Shown: positions 23,799-36,868 of the stretch, in pieces
Position numbering within the stretch: the first letter of the stretch is position 1
Layout of the letters: each line of letters opens with the position of its first letter
Source of the DNA: Ursus arctos
Taxonomy: Eukaryota > Chordata > Mammalia > Carnivora > Ursidae
Reading direction: 5' to 3'
Length of the DNA stretch: 64,000 bases
Assembly: GCF_023065955.2 (NCBI RefSeq)
Contig: NW_026622986.1
Coordinates: 16,889,848-16,953,847 of the forward strand
Position numbers and translations under genes: made by a program
Notes under the pieces: model-generated
What the model was told of the DNA's origin: nothing
Databases searched by the model: none
The model's input: the letters and a program-made list of their open reading frames with translations, nothing else

Positions 23799-23812
23799 TT
23801 AAATTACTTTTT

Positions 23813-23921
23813 TGGGCTCCTGGCTGGCTCAGTTTGTAGAACATGTGACTCTCAATCTCAGGGTCATGAGTGCAAGCCCCACGTTGGGCATGGAGCCTAC
23901 TTAAAAGAAAAAAAAAAAAGA
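23813..23921 (+). mobile_element. Short CAN-SINE
   Basis: It begins gggctcctggctggctcagt and ends gcctacttaaaagaaaaaaa, with no CT-rich body. Flanks contain ttaaattacttttt on both sides (23799 and 23923). Confidence 0.88.
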
Positions 23922-23936
23922 ATTAAATTACTTTTT

Positions 23937-24522
23937 CTCTCATAATTTAAATATAGACCAACAAAGAGGTATAACAATGTAAGAAAAAGACCAAGGTTTA
24001 AAAGAACTATGCTGAGATCTGCTGGTGCAGGAAAAACTAGAGGACCATTTTGACTTAATTTGCATTGATATTGGAAGAGGCTTTAGATATATATCAATGG
24101 AGAGTAGGTGTTTTTCATTTTTTAAATGTCCATGACCAATAGAAATCCATCGACTCTTAAATTCTGCCAATAAGAACAATCCAAAGAAGAAGGAGGAGTT
24201 GGGAGGGGAGAAGAAGGAGGAAAGAAAAACAGCTATCCATTTTCATCCCTATTTCATACAAGATGGGACACAATCTCAGAATGAAGAACTGGTGTTTAAA
24301 TTGGGTACAGTTGGCTTCATGACAACCTCACCATTTTCTCATGATTGGTGGAAATTTAATGACAGAAAGGTGTTGCTTCACATACTTGCATTGGCAACCA
24401 CAGATCTAGGCCAGCCTCTTCATTTTACAGATCAGTAAATCAAAATTCCTCTCCAAGGAAATCCGAACATAGAGTAACTCTAAGATGCATAGTTAGATTA
24501 ATTCACAAAGTGGTTCTGTTGT
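23937..24522. other. Unassigned non-coding sequence
   Basis: It holds a purine-rich patch at about 24183-24228. No repeat or gene is recognised. Confidence 0.35.
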
Positions 24523-24529
24523 TTTCTTT

Positions 24530-24568
<39 letters not shown>

Positions 24569-24589
24569 CTCTCTTTCTTTCTCTCTTTT

Positions 24590-24648
<59 letters not shown>
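24523..24648. repeat. (TTTC)n microsatellite
   Basis: About 126 bp of TTTC units, slightly interrupted by CTCT. It merges directly into the tail of the antisense SINE that follows, so it probably grew from that poly(A) tail. Confidence 0.97.
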
Positions 24649-24649
<1 letters not shown>

Positions 24650-24816
24650 AAGATTTTATTTATTTATTTGACAGAGAGAGAGATTGAACTTGAGCAGGGG
24701 GAACGGTAGGGAGAGGGAAAAGGGCAGAGAGCCCAATGTGGGACTCGATTCCAGGACCCCGAGATCCTGACCTGAGCCAAAGGCAGCCACTTAACCAACT
24801 GAGCAACCCAGGCACC

Positions 24817-24818
<2 letters not shown>
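24649..24818 (-). mobile_element. CAN-SINE between two pyrimidine runs
   Basis: It starts taagattttatttatttatt and ends 'gagcaacccaggcacccc'. On its head side (24821-24849) lies a pure T-run of 29, unusual because a SINE head normally abuts the target site. Confidence 0.9.
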
Positions 24819-24849
<31 letters not shown>

Positions 24850-24854
<5 letters not shown>

Positions 24855-27800
24855 CAAGGGCATCCTACTTCAGTTTTTCTGCTTGTGCTAGCCACTTGCC
24901 TTAGAGATGATGGATCTGGAAAGGCCCCATAATAATGCCTAGTAGTAATGAAGTTTTCTACTTATGTCAGAAACAGTGCTGTTTTTCTGGTAAACACTGG
25001 CTTCTTTTCCTTTATTATTTGCTCCAGAGTAGTCCATAAAAATTTATTTTCCTGACCTGAAACCTGACTGTTCTAGCTATTGATATAACTAACCAGAAAA
25101 ATCAGGTCACTTGTTAACATTAACTAAGTAGGGGTGTATGTTGAATTTGGGATACTTTTATTTTATAATTTTCTTCACAAGACATTAAAGAATTCTCATG
25201 GTCTTTGTACCTTCACAGTGTCATGTCTCTTGTCATAGTTTCTGCAGTATATAGAATTTTGTTTTCTTAATTTTTTTTTAAAATTCTGGCTTCTTCCAGA
25301 TTTGCGTATATAGGAAGAAAAATAGGAAATGATCTCTTGAAATTGGACATTATCATCAATCTGTTTTTCCTGTTGGTCCCTTGTATTTTATTTTCTCTGT
25401 CCCTTCTGCCTCATTTTTCACTCTACTCTGCTCCTCTCGCAAAACATTCCTGCTTCCAGAGAGTTTCCAAAATATATCTTTGAACATTTCAGTTTACCTT
25501 TATTTCCATTTAGAATTTTTCCTTGTATTAATGTCCAGGGACACAACTTTTAATGACGTCAATCATTTACACCCTAGTATGAATAAACTCATTTGTTTCT
25601 TTCCTGCCCCTAGATCTAGTTTCTTGGAGTGAGATAGAGAGATAGGGAGAGAAAAGGAGAGGGAGAAAGAGAGGAGGACAGGGGGAGGGAGGGAGTGAGA
25701 GACAAAGAAAACACGAAGATAATGGATCATGGAGAAGGGTGCCATCAAGTGGGGAAAATGGCAAAAGAATGGGGAGGCTAAAAACACTGAACACGAATTT
25801 CAGCTACTTTACAGTTTTACTTAGGACTGAAGGCTGTCTCCACTTAAAAAATCCAATTAGCTCTTTGGACTTGCCTGCAGACAACTTGGAATGGACAAAG
25901 AGAAATGGGTGCGATTATGTTTAAAAAAAAAAAAAAGAAAATCATGCTTTACCAATAATCAGCACAAATACTTCCGGTTAATCATGGTGGATTGGACAGA
26001 TGCATTTATTTGTGTTCCCTCTATAAACCACACTGAAAGGATATCAAAGGATTAGAAAGGAACAAACCCACAAGAACAAAGGAGAGGGAGGAAATGACAA
26101 CAGACAAAAGATGTCAACAAAGATTGGAAAGCAGATGAACGACACCTGATTTAGCGGTATGAATAAGGTTGAAACCCAAGACTGTGGGTGGAGAGCCAGC
26201 TTCTCTAAGAACTCCAGAAAGCCACAGGAATTTGTAGGAAGCTGAAACCTCTAGGAGAGGAGGGTGTAAAGTGGCATTCGGAGAATTGTTTGAAGGACTT
26301 TACAGCTTGGATTCCCAGGTCACCTCCCTGTCCTCACAGAGCAGGGCAGCTACCTCTCCCCAGCCCTTCAGAAGACTGGAGGTTTATTTGCTCTGAAGAT
26401 GTGTGTGGATGACTCAGAGGTAGATACAGAGCAATCCAAGCAGGAAATATCTGGGGGAAAGTTATCAAAGAACTTTGTGTGGCTAATCTAGGTAGATTTG
26501 TGGTCATAATAATGAATCATAGAAAGTTGACTCATTATGCTGTAACTTTATTGGGAGGAGGGAAGATGCTTTGTTTGGTGGGGTGGGTGGGTGAGAAATT
26601 AACTTTCCAAAGGAAGAAGTTAGGAGATAAGAACAGCAAACGAAAGTCAGGGAATGGCAGAATAAAAGGGTTATTTTGAGATAGAGTAATAGCAACTAGA
26701 AGGAAGCCCAAACGGTGGAGAACGGTTATCTCTACGGAGTGAGATTCCAGAATGGGAAGAAAAAACTCCTTATAAAGTTTCAGCTAGAGTTGAAATCTTA
26801 AAGAATAATTTTGAAATTATTTTTTTCATGCCCTTATTTTATTCTCTGCCTTTCTGTAAAACACATCATAATATGACTATAAGAAAACAAGTTGTTGCTT
26901 TAAAAAATATCCATATTGTTCTGAACTTTGACATAACTAAAGAAAAAAGAAAAAATATTTGAGAGTGAATCTTCTCTGGAAAGTTAGACTTGATTGCTTT
27001 TCTTTAGTCCTTTCTTGATTTTATTGGTTTCTTTGATTTTGTTTGTTCGCTTTTTACTCTGCTTGGTTCTGCTTTATTCATCATAATAAGAACCAAAAGC
27101 ATAACTTTCCAGATTTTGTGTTTGTTTAAGAAAAAGAATAATACATGTGAGGAATTTGGAAAATCTGAAACTTATTTTTTTTGAACCTGGAAATTAAGGA
27201 AGGTCAGAGAATAATCTTATGGTAGAAGTTTTACAACTGGCTGTTCTTATTCTTTAAGCTGAGATAGTTTCACTATTGTTTTCCATTTAAGCAAGGTAGA
27301 CAGGTTTAGAAAAGAGAGAGAATAAAGGAACAATTGAGAATAAGAAAGATCCTACCACCAAAGCTTCTGCTATGGATTGGATAGATTTTGAAGTCGAAAT
27401 TTCCTCTCAGAAGTAACAGGACATATGGCTGGTGGACTCCTTTCCACAGGGAAGCTGATTGCTGAAATAGATGATATAAATCAAAGGGATCCTTTTCATG
27501 TCTGCATAAAGAAACAAAGAATTGGAGAAGATACAAATAAAGCTGATGCTATTGGTATTTATATTGTCCCTGGAATGACATTGAATTTTCTAGCCAGTTT
27601 GTGAAATTGGAGTTTGAATTTTTATCTTAAATTGATAAGCTTATCAAATTCCAGGCTGAAAAAAAAATCTGTTATCAAAACCAAACGTAAATTTACTTTG
27701 GGAAAAGGAGGACAGGTCCTATAGATGCTGGAAGATGAGTGTAGGAATGATTGTCTTGGATAAACATCACGATATTTATTTTAAATTCTTTTGGAAAGTA

Positions 27801-28365
27801 AACTAGGTTATTAATTGGTCAAAAAGACAATTATGTCTTACAATTACCTTTTTGGGAGCTGAGTTAATGAGTCGATTTGGGACTCTGAATTCTCAGTAGA
27901 ACAAAGGAATGTTAAAGTAAATATTCCCATACAATATGTATAATTTTAATGCTTCAGATATACTTAGTGACTTAGTAATGTTTACATATAAAACACTGTT
28001 AACTCTTTTATATGAAATATTATTTCAACTTAAATAACTAAGCGTTTTAGTCTTTTGTTGGTTCGTGAGAAACTGAGACGATTAAGTGTTTTGTGTAAAA
28101 GTATTTGTGAAGAAGGAAAGCCCGGACAACCTTGGTAGTATGCTATTTAGTGGGTCCATGGGGCGCTTTTTTGTGTAGCTGAAACCATGTGATGCACCTA
28201 TGCTAGCAAAGGTAGCATGGCGTTTGGTCAGGAAACTTGAGCCAGTCCAGTCCTGTGCTGACTTGCAGAGTCACGGCCGTGCCCTTATGCCTCTTAACTG
28301 TTCTGTGCCTTACACCACGAGTGTTTGGTCTAGATCTTTCATTCCATTTTCAGCCCTAAAATTAT
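24850..28365. other. Long unassigned stretch
   Basis: About 3.5 kb with no interspersed repeat that I can name. The stretch 25980-26520 has the texture of a degraded repeat but I cannot place it. A purine tract lies at 25626-25709. Short frames (25381-25632, 26479-26679) are unsupported. Confidence 0.35.
25626..25709. repeat. Polypurine tract
   Basis: A nearly pure G/A strand (gagatagagagatagggaga onward) of about 80 bp. Such tracts can form triplexes, and they also arise from decayed microsatellites. Confidence 0.8.
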
Positions 28366-28379
28366 CTGGTAATTATTTT

Positions 28380-28568
28380 TTTTGTATTAAAGACTTTATT
28401 TATTTGACAGAGAGACAGCCAGTGAGAGAGGGAACACAAGCAGGGGGAGTGGGAGAGGAAGAAGCAGGCTCCTAGCGGAGGAGCCTGATGTGGGGCTCGA
28501 TCCCAGTTCGCCGGGATCACGCCCTGAGCTGAAGGCAGATGCTTAACGACTGCGCTACCCAGGCGCCC
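28380..28568 (-). mobile_element. CAN-SINE, ursid type
   Basis: It ends 'actgcgctacccaggcgccc'. The exact 14-bp target duplication is ctggtaattatttt (28366-28379, 28569-28582). Confidence 0.95.
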
Positions 28569-28586
28569 CTGGTAATTATTTTCTTT

Positions 28587-28936
28587 AACGTTTTTATGTA
28601 AATTCCAGTTAGTTAATATACAGTGTAATATTAGTTTCAGGTGTACCATTTAGTGATTCCACACCTACATGCAACGCCCAGTGCCCATCACAACAAGTGC
28701 CCTCCTTTTGTGCTCTCCACATCTTCTTTTCCATTCATCAGCTGACGGACATTTGGGCTCTTTCCATAATTTGGTTATTATAGATGCTGCTGCTATAAAC
28801 ATGAGGGTGCATGTACCCCTTTGGGTAAATACCTAGTAGGGCAATTGCTGGATCATAGAGTAGTTCTATTTTTAACTTTTTGAGGAACCTCCATACTGTT
28901 TTCCAGCACAGCTGCACCAGTTTGCATTCCTCCCCG
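28587..28936 (-). mobile_element. L1 3' fragment with internal deletion
   Basis: Reversed L1 3' UTR (gttagttaatatacagtgta to 'cccagtgcccatcacaacaa') is joined near 28722 to reversed ORF2 sequence (ccattcatcagctgacggac, 'gttttccagcacagctgcac'). Several hundred bases expected between the two blocks are missing. Confidence 0.82.
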
Positions 28937-29284
28937 CTCCAAAAATAAATAAATAAAATAATCTAGTAATTAATAGGAAAAATCTAGTTATTTAGGAATG
29001 AAGGCAGGAATTGATTTTCCTCAATTAAAAAATTATTAATACTTATTTGGAGACATTTCTGAAATTATGCCAGGGATGAGGAGGAACTTTGTTCAAGCTG
29101 GTTTATTTTCATGCTCTCTGTAGTAGGGGGAGATTAAAATGCACGTTAGGTTTGGGACTAATGTAGGGTTTTGATTCTGGAAAATTTATGTAATACTAAC
29201 ATCATCAGATCTTGTGAACAAAATATCCCAAATACAAACAGCATGATGGCAGAGGTGAGGTGATTCATTGGGTGCCGGTCTTGG

Positions 29285-29465
29285 TCACGATGGTGTATAC
29301 ACACACTTCCTCAGCTCCTACTCTCCGCCAGGCTCTGTGCCAAGTGCTTTGTGTACGTGGCATCATTTAATCTCCTCAACACTGAGAATGATAAATAGTG
29401 CTGCCCCTATTTATGTAGTAGGAAAACTCGGCAGTGCAGAGTTCAGTTCAATTGTAAATTACCTT
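29285..29465 (-). mobile_element. MIR fragment
   Basis: Reversed MIR text: 'ccaggctctgtgccaagtgc', 'catcatttaatctcctcaac', then ttatgtagtaggaaaactcg. Diverged. Confidence 0.7.
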
Positions 29466-30394
29466 CCCTTTAAACAGATGTATTCCTTAATTTAGTTGTA
29501 ATAGACAAATACAGAAAAAAGAGTGCATTACATGTATACCGAGCGGGAACTTTTTCCTAGCTCTATCTCCAGGTCTTCACCAGGAAGAAATTGTCATCCC
29601 TCTTATAGTTATGTGAAGTGTGTCTATGATAGTGTAGCTCCTTGTTCTTCCAGGAATCCTCGAGACTTTTGTAATAGAAAGAATAGGAAATATTCTCTCA
29701 TTCCTGCATTTCATTCATCAAACTCTTCTAGAATTCACGTGACTGTCTTGTGCCTCTTCAGTCTGTCTTAATACATCCTTCCCCCCACACTTCCCTGGAG
29801 GTGGGGAATTCTTATTTATGTTCTATGGTTGATCAGTTGTAATATTAATTTCCAGTGACTCAAAACACTGTGCCTCATATGCTTCCTCATAGAACTGCCC
29901 TGGGCGCTAGAGCAAGGTCTGCTCTAAGATGCTTCTTTCAACTTTTCACATGTAGGTTTAATTTAAAATGTTTGTTGTTTATTTAATTACTGCTCACAGC
30001 ATTTGGAGACCTTTAAAAGTGCAGTGTGTAAAGCTGAAGAAAGATTAGACAAAATCTTCCTACAGCAAATCAGACTGTGCTCAGTTAGGAGGGCATTCAG
30101 TATACACTGGGTTCCAAAGGGCTTCTACCCAGGTATTAGGAAATGATATGTTATATGTTTAGAGAATACTTATACCCTCACAAGTTGGTGTATTTGAATA
30201 TGATTGAGTTAATATATATCTATCAGAAAAATTGTATATAGACTTAATTTTTATGAATAGAATTATTTTTTATTATTACTACTTTTTTTGTCGTTAAAAC
30301 TAGATGATTCACTTGAGTGGAGAAGCCTAGCAAATAATCCATTTACTGAAAGATCAGCCCTAATACTTACAAGGGATTTTACTATTTTTTGATA
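29466..30394. other. Unassigned non-coding sequence
   Basis: Nothing recognised; the 82-codon frame at 29523-29771 has no domain. Confidence 0.35.
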
Positions 30395-30866
30395 ATTTTT
30401 TCCTGGGATCTTTATTTTATCGAAGTATAATTGATACGCAGTATTCTGTTGGTTTTAGGTTTATATCATAGTGATTCAATATTTTTATGCATTATGAAAT
30501 GATCCCCATAATGTCTAGTTACCATCTGTCACCAAAGTTATTACAGTATTATTGACTATATTCCCTAGGCTGTACATTACAACTCCATGACCGATTTATT
30601 TTATAACTGAAGTTTCACCTCTTAATCTTCTTCACCTGTTCCTCTGTGCCAGAACCCCTCTTCTTTCTGGAATCAACAGTTTCTTGTATCTATAAGTCTG
30701 TTTCTGTTGTGTTTATTTGTTTTGGTTTTTTAGCTTCCACATATAAGTGAAATCATATGGTATTTGTCTTTCTCTGACTTCTTTCACTTAATATAACCCT
30801 CTAGGTCTTTCCGTGCTGCTCCAAATGGCAAGATTTCATTCTGTTTTATGGCTGAGTAATATTCCA

Positions 30867-30899
<33 letters not shown>

Positions 30900-32735
30900 T
30901 ATATCTCATCTTCTTTATCCATTCATTTATTGCTAGACACTTACGTTGCTTCTGTATCTTGGCTATTGTAAAAAAAAAAAAAGCTGCAATAAACAAAGGG
31001 GTGCATATGTCTCTTTGACTTGGTGTTTTCAATTTCTTCAGATAAACACCCAGAAGTGGAATTGCTGGATTGTGTGATAATTCTGTTTTTAATTTTTTGA
31101 CTTTGTGACTGTACCACTTTATATTCCCACCGACAATATGTGAGGGTTCCCTTTTCTCCACACCCTTGCCAACACTTGTTCTTTTTTGTCTTTTTGATAA
31201 TAGCCAATCTGACAGGTGTGAGATGATACCTCATTGTGGTTTTGATTTGCATTTTTCTGATGATTGGTGATGCTGAGCACCTTTTCATGTGCCCATTGGG
31301 TTATCTATATGTCTTCTTCAGAAAAATATTTATTCAAGTCCTCCACTCTTTTTTTAATTAAGTTTTTAAAATATTAAGTTGATATTTTGGCTGTTAACCC
31401 TTTATTAGATTTATTATTTGCAAATATCTTCTCCCATTCAGTAAGTAGCCCTTTTGTTTTATTGATAGTTTTCCTTACTGTGCAAAAACTTCTTAGTTTG
31501 ATATAATCCTGTTTGTTTATTTCTGCTTTTTGCCCTTGCCTGAGGAGACTGGTCCAAAACAATATTGCCAAGGCCGATGTCAAAGAGTTTACTGCCTGTT
31601 TTCTTCCAGAATTTTTATGGTTGCAGGTTTTACATTCAAGTCTTGAATTTATTTTTGTGTATGGTGTGAGATAGCGGTCTAGTTTCATTCTATTGCAATT
31701 TCTATCCAGTTTTCCCAACACCATTTATTGAAGAGACTGTCTTTTTTCCCATTGTATATTTTTGCCTCCTTTGTCATCGGTTAATTGACATGCATGGGTT
31801 TTTTTCTGGGCTCTCTATTCTATTCTGTTGATCTATCTGTCTCTTTTTGTGCCAGTACCATGCTGTTCTGATTACCATAGCTTTGTACTATAGTTTGAAA
31901 TCAGGGAGTGTCATACCTCCAGCTTTGTTCTTCTTTCTAAAGATTACTTTGGCTATTCAGGGTCTTTGGGGGTGTCATACAGATTTTAGGATTGTTTGTC
32001 CTATTTCTATGAAAAATGCCATTGGAATTTTGATTAGGATTGCATTGAATCTATAAATTGTTTTGGGTCTATATCTACAATCTATAGATTGTATGGACAT
32101 TTTAACATTAATTCTTCCAATCCATGAACACAGAATATCTTTCCATTTATTTGTATTAGCTTCAGTTTCTTTCATCAGTGACATAGTTTTCAAAATATAG
32201 GTCTTTCAACTCCTTAGTTAAGTTTATTCCTAAGTATTTCATTCTTTTCAATGCAATTATAAATAGGATTATTTTCTTAATTTCTTTTTCTGATTTCTTG
32301 TTATTAGTGTATAGAAATGCAACCAATTTCTGTATGTTAATTTTGTATCTTGCAACTTTACTGAATCATTTATTAGTTTCAATAGTTTTTTGGTGGAGTC
32401 TTTAGGGTTTTCTATATGTAGTACTGTGTTATCTGAAAATAGTGACAGTTTTACTTCTTCCTCTCAATTTGGATGCCTTTTATTTCTTTTTCTTGCCTAA
32501 TTGCTATGGCAAGGACATTCAATGCTATGTTGATTAAAAGTGGTGAAAGTGGGCATCCTTGTCTTGTTCCCAATCTTAGAGGAAAAACTTTCAGCTTTTC
32601 ACTATTGAGTATGACAGTAGCTGTCAGCTCATCATACATGGCCTTTATTATGTTGAGGTACATTCCTTCTATACTCACCTTGTTGAGAGTTTTTATCATA
32701 AATGGATGTTTGAATAGATATATTTTTAAATGACA
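30395..32735 (-). mobile_element. L1 3' half, antisense, 2.3 kb
   Basis: The 3' UTR lies at 30395-30750 (tctttattttatcgaagtat onward, L1MA-like), and ORF2 runs back to the reverse-transcriptase domain. Broken ORF2 pieces are visible on the minus strand: 30784-31161 (with [12 protein letters not shown]), 30941-31288 ([11 protein letters not shown], the cysteine-rich C-terminal region), 31374-31724, 31975-32193, and 32451-32852 whose C-terminal half carries [12 protein letters not shown], a conserved RT motif. Frameshifts and stops separate them, so it is dead. The 5' side is truncated near 32735. Confidence 0.93.
30868..30902. repeat. (TG)n microsatellite inside L1
   Basis: TG units sit at the place where L1MA-type elements normally carry a TATA/CACA stretch just before the sequence encoding MEYYSAIK. 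Confidence 0.9.
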
Positions 32736-32871
32736 TAAAAATACACTTTTTAAAGCCAAAGATGATCTTTTTGTAACGTCAAGATTATATTCTATAATAA
32801 GCTCTCCTAAAAAGAAGCAACTATTAACTTTAATGCACACCATGTAAGACACATTAAAATATATAAAAGTT

Positions 32872-33076
32872 GGGGCGCCTGGGTGGCACAGCGGTTAAGC
32901 GGCTGCCTTCGGCTCAGGGCGTGATCCTGGCGTTAGGGGATCGAGCCCCACATCAGGCTCCTCCGCTATGAGCCTGCTTCTTCCTCTCCCACTCCCCCTG
33001 CTTGTGTTCCCTTTCTCGCTGGCTGTCTCTATCTCTATCGAATAAATAAATAAAATCTTTAAAAAAAAAATAAAAT
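32872..33076 (+). mobile_element. CAN-SINE, ursid type
   Basis: It begins ggggcgcctgggtggcacag and has the full 'cgctggctgtctctatctct' body. Flanks aaaatatataaaagtt and aaaatatacaaaagtt differ at one base. Confidence 0.95.
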
Positions 33077-33092
33077 AAAATATACAAAAGTT

Positions 33093-33433
33093 TGCAAATG
33101 AAAATCTAATACAGTTTTTGGGTAAATGTCATCTTATTTATACCATGAAATTTAAGTTATACCAACTAAAAACATATTTATGATAGCACAAACCTCATGT
33201 AATCCTCAGAATTTTAAATCTACAACAAATTTGAAATATTCCAAGTTCAATTTATTCAAAGTTTAACAATTAAAATTTATTACTAAACTCTTGAGTTAGT
33301 AGCTATAGATAACATGCTGTTATATGGCTTCAGTTTGTTCTGAGTTGAAAGAAATAGAAAATAACTTTTAGAAAATTGCTAAAATTGAGATGAGCTTTTG
33401 AGTCTGGCTTTGTTTTAAAATCAACAAGTTTTA
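33093..33433. other. Unassigned AT-rich sequence
   Basis: Nothing recognised. Confidence 0.4.
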
Positions 33434-33612
33434 AGAAAACTTGCTTCAGTGTGCACAGAATCATTTGCTTAGGACACAGATTGCAGGGCCTTTCTCTGAA
33501 CCTTCCTGATTATTCAGTAGCCGAGGTGGAGAACATATAAACTTGCACTTCTAACAAGTTTCCAGGTGTTGCTGATGCTGCTGATAGTTGGATCACACTT
33601 TGAGAACCACTC
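33434..33612 (-). mobile_element. MER5A-type hAT DNA transposon
   Basis: In the plus sense it reads as reversed MER5A: 'ggacacagattgcagggcct', cacttctaacaagtttccag, 'gtgttgctgatgctgctgat', and the end cacactttgagaaccactc. Non-autonomous and ancient. Confidence 0.8.
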
Positions 33613-34887
33613 AAATTTCCCTCTTTATACACCAACGATGACTTAGTTTTATTGCTCGTTTTTTTTTGTTTGAAATCTTCCTGGTTGTGAAAAAAGTCTG
33701 CAAGCACAGTACTACCAAATGTTAGTATTTAAGCCAAGGAATTTAGTGCTAAAGACTTCAGTTGCTTTTCAGTTTTGATTCTGTAATGGTGTTGAGGTAG
33801 CCCTGCTCACCATAGGGTCCTGTGACATCAACGCCTGTAACTATGGAAACAACACATTTGGTCACCTGACTAATTGGATGACTATTTAATATATCATAAC
33901 ATTTATCCCTGTTTTCCAGCTTTATTATCTAACCATGGCAATGTTTATTTTTCAAAGTGTTTGTTTATGTGTGTGCTTAGCAGTGTTGGTATCTGGTCCA
34001 TAAAACTTACTTTGGCCAACTAACACAGAAACATTTACTGGATTCATCATGAGTAACTAATAAATTAATGTAGGTGAAAGGAGTAGTTAATTAGCTCTAA
34101 TCTTCACAGTAAGGATCATTAGCGTTTAATGAGAATTAATAATTTCATAAGACATGGAAACATATTGCCCCAAGCCAAATAGTTTATAACCAGAGTATTG
34201 CAAATTGCTATTTAAATTTAATGAATAACATTTTCACATATTGTTAGATGATCTATAATATTTTTATGTTATACCTTTAGGTGCAATAGAATGTATTCTA
34301 GGGTCATGCAATTTCTATGTAAAGTATCACAGTTAACCAGACTTGATATTCTGTCTTACTGTGAAATGCTGCTCTTTTCCTGGCTAAAATTGATTTCAGT
34401 TTACTGCTTTCTTTGAGATGCATCCTCTGATTTCCTACATCCGTTCATCTCTGCGTTCTCATGATGCTCAGTTTTTACACTTTCAGAGTACTTGCTGCCA
34501 TTTGTAAACATGTATTTACTTGGATGTTTTTATGTGGTTCATGTTTCTCTCTCTATTCGATTGCAAGTGTCATGAAGGGCAAAAAAACAAAGACGAATGA
34601 TTTAATGAGTGAAGAGTGTAAAAGGACACCAGAAACCCTCAAAATCTCATTTTTCTCTGTTAGCTATCAATATATCAAGGGTCATTTGGAGGCAGAAGAT
34701 TGAATCAGTTCAAAAGTTTTAACAGCCAATATTGGAATACTCTTCACAGTCTGTGGCTGTGTTGTCTAATATTACCTCAGATTTTGGCCTTATCTACTTA
34801 CATAATACTCACGTAGAGCCAAATACCTATCCAGTTATCATTTACCATCAGTTCTGGTATTGAATATACGGTTTTGACTGTTTTTCC
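33613..34887. other. Unassigned non-coding sequence
   Basis: AT-rich; no repeat named. The 80-codon frame at 34461-34703 has no domain. Confidence 0.35.
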
Positions 34888-34905
34888 CTCTCAGCTGCCA
34901 TTCTT

Positions 34906-35106
34906 TTTTTTTTTTTTTTAAGATTTTATTTATTTATTTGACAGAGATAGAAACAGCCAGCGAGAGAGGGAACACAAGCAGGGGGAGTGGGAGAGGAAGA
35001 AGCAGGCTCATAGCAGAGGAGCCTGATATGGGGTTCGATCCCATAACGCCGGGATCACACCCTGAGCCGAAGGCAGACGCTTAACTGCTGTGCCACCCAG
35101 ACGCCC
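34906..35106 (-). mobile_element. CAN-SINE, ursid type
   Basis: It has a long T-run tail and ends 'tgccacccagacgcccc'. The exact 18-bp target duplication is ctctcagctgccattctt (34888-34905, 35107-35124). Confidence 0.96.
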
Positions 35107-35124
35107 CTCTCAGCTGCCATTCTT

Positions 35125-35504
35125 ATGAACAGAATGCTAAAACTGAAAAACAGACCCTAATATTGTCTTAAGTGTGCCATTGGATTCAGGGAGTCTCTGC
35201 AGCGTTGAAAATTGTTATCTGTACTCTTTGAAAATAGTTGACAGTGCTTTGTGATTCACTCATGATGTCCTGTGTTTTGGCAGAGTTATTCCATGGATGT
35301 GCTTTATTTTTAAGAGTAACTTAACTTTAAAATATTATCCTTAGACTAAAATCCATATTAAGACAGAGAAAATTACCTCTCATCCTACTTTGAAAACATC
35401 ACCATTTTAAATAGAGCATAGCTGCATTATGAAACGTTGACACTGATAGTCTCTATGGCATATAATCTCTGCATCTTAATTAGACAGAGCCTCATTTCTA
35501 CTCA
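35125..35504. other. Unassigned non-coding sequence
   Basis: Nothing recognised. Confidence 0.4.
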
Positions 35505-36130
35505 CCTCCAGGCTTTCCTACTCCTTCCATCTTACAGTGTTGCCTGTCTTCCTGAAATACAGCTATGATCATGCATGCCTCCCCCACCCCTGAACCTTCA
35601 GAAGATCTCTCCTGACTTCAGAATCAAGTGCAGAATCCTCAGGCCTTGATCTTTGAGGCCATCATGACCTGACCTCAGCTAACATGTGGTCTTAAAATCC
35701 TCTACCCCCTTCAATAAATCTTGCCCTTGGCTCAAACCAAACACTTGCTTTCTGCCCCCCACAAGCTACATCTTCCCAGCTGTGTGCCTTTGCTCCTCTT
35801 GTTGGAGATAGCTCTCCTTTACCTCTACATTCCAAATCCTACTACACTTCAGGCGTCTTCATCAAGCTGTCCTAAGTGCCTGAGCTTCAGCCTCCCATTT
35901 GGAATAGCATTTTATGTCCCTCTCTTATGACATGACTTTCTACCCTATCTTATGCTTATTAATATTCATCACTTACATCTATATCTAATTTCCCTTACTG
36001 TGAAAAGTGATCACTGAGAGTTGGATTTCTGTTTCATTTTCTTATCTCCCAAAGTGCTTAAGATAGTTCTAATTTGGCAGGGCTTTGCAATTCTGAAGGG
36101 ATTAACTATGAAATAAATACTATAATATAG
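35505..36130 (+). mobile_element. LINE-2 (L2) 3' portion
   Basis: Sense L2 blocks: 'tttgaggccatcatgacctg', 'tgtgtgcctttgctcctctt', 'tttatgtccctctcttatga', and a 3' UTR with catcacttacatctatatct. The end of the CR1-type ORF is encoded but broken. Confidence 0.75.
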
Positions 36131-36249
36131 TAATGAAATACTTTTGGTTTTAGTATGTATGTGTTTTATATTGTGGTGTACTTGGTACACATGTGCTAAA
36201 ATCTTGATGTATTTATGCTATATTTCACAAAATTTGCTAAGCCAGGATT

Positions 36250-36795
36250 GACAAATAGTGGAAGTCAGAACATACTACCCCCCAAAATGCTACTTATTGA
36301 CAATTTTGAGCTGAAGGCAATAGAGAAATGGCAGATGCAGGATGGTGTCTCTGCCCTTCTCCTTTCTACCCAAAAGTAAGGCATAAATTTCCCATGAGAA
36401 ATGTACCCTCCCTACAACAGAAAAGAGGAGCCCATTCTTATCATCGAGGACAGAGAATCAATGCTAAGATGAATCTGTGCCAAAAACATTACTAAAATAA
36501 CCCTTATTTTCCATTAATTTCCTCCCAATACTTCCAAGTCACTTTCCCCCAATTTACTGCCTCTAGCCCAAACCCTTTTTTTCCTTTCTCTTGCCACATT
36601 GCCTCAATTTCTCACTCTTTGTTAAAATGGTCTATAAACTTTCACACCTATCCACTTCTCTGAGTCTTTATTTCTTTTATATGAAGACTTCTGTGTACAC
36701 ATAGAAATATTAATATCAAATAAAACTTGCATGCTTTTCTCTGTGTTTGGTCAGTTTGTCAGGCTCAGCCATAGAACCTAAGAGGGTAGGGGAAA
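36250..36795 (+). mobile_element. LTR-like endogenous retroviral fragment
   Basis: 'ttttccattaatttcctccc', ttgcctcaatttctcactct, then 'tggtctataaactttcac' (TATA-like), 'atcaaataaaacttgcatgc' (AATAAA signal) and 'gaacctaagagggtagggga' are in the order expected for U3, R and U5 of an old LTR. The family is not named and no coding interior is seen. Confidence 0.45.
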
Positions 36796-36868
36796 GTCTT
36801 TCCTTTCTGGCACAAACATTTTATAACCAAGACCTATCTTCTTTCCCAGAAGCCTTGAGAACCCTGGA

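Noticed and set aside
24523..24648. CRISPR-like or satellite array
   Set aside because: It is a simple TTTC repeat with no spacers.
26150..26520. Possible processed pseudogene or L1 5' UTR
   Set aside because: The texture suggests an old repeat, but I could match no block to a family and saw no tail or target duplication.
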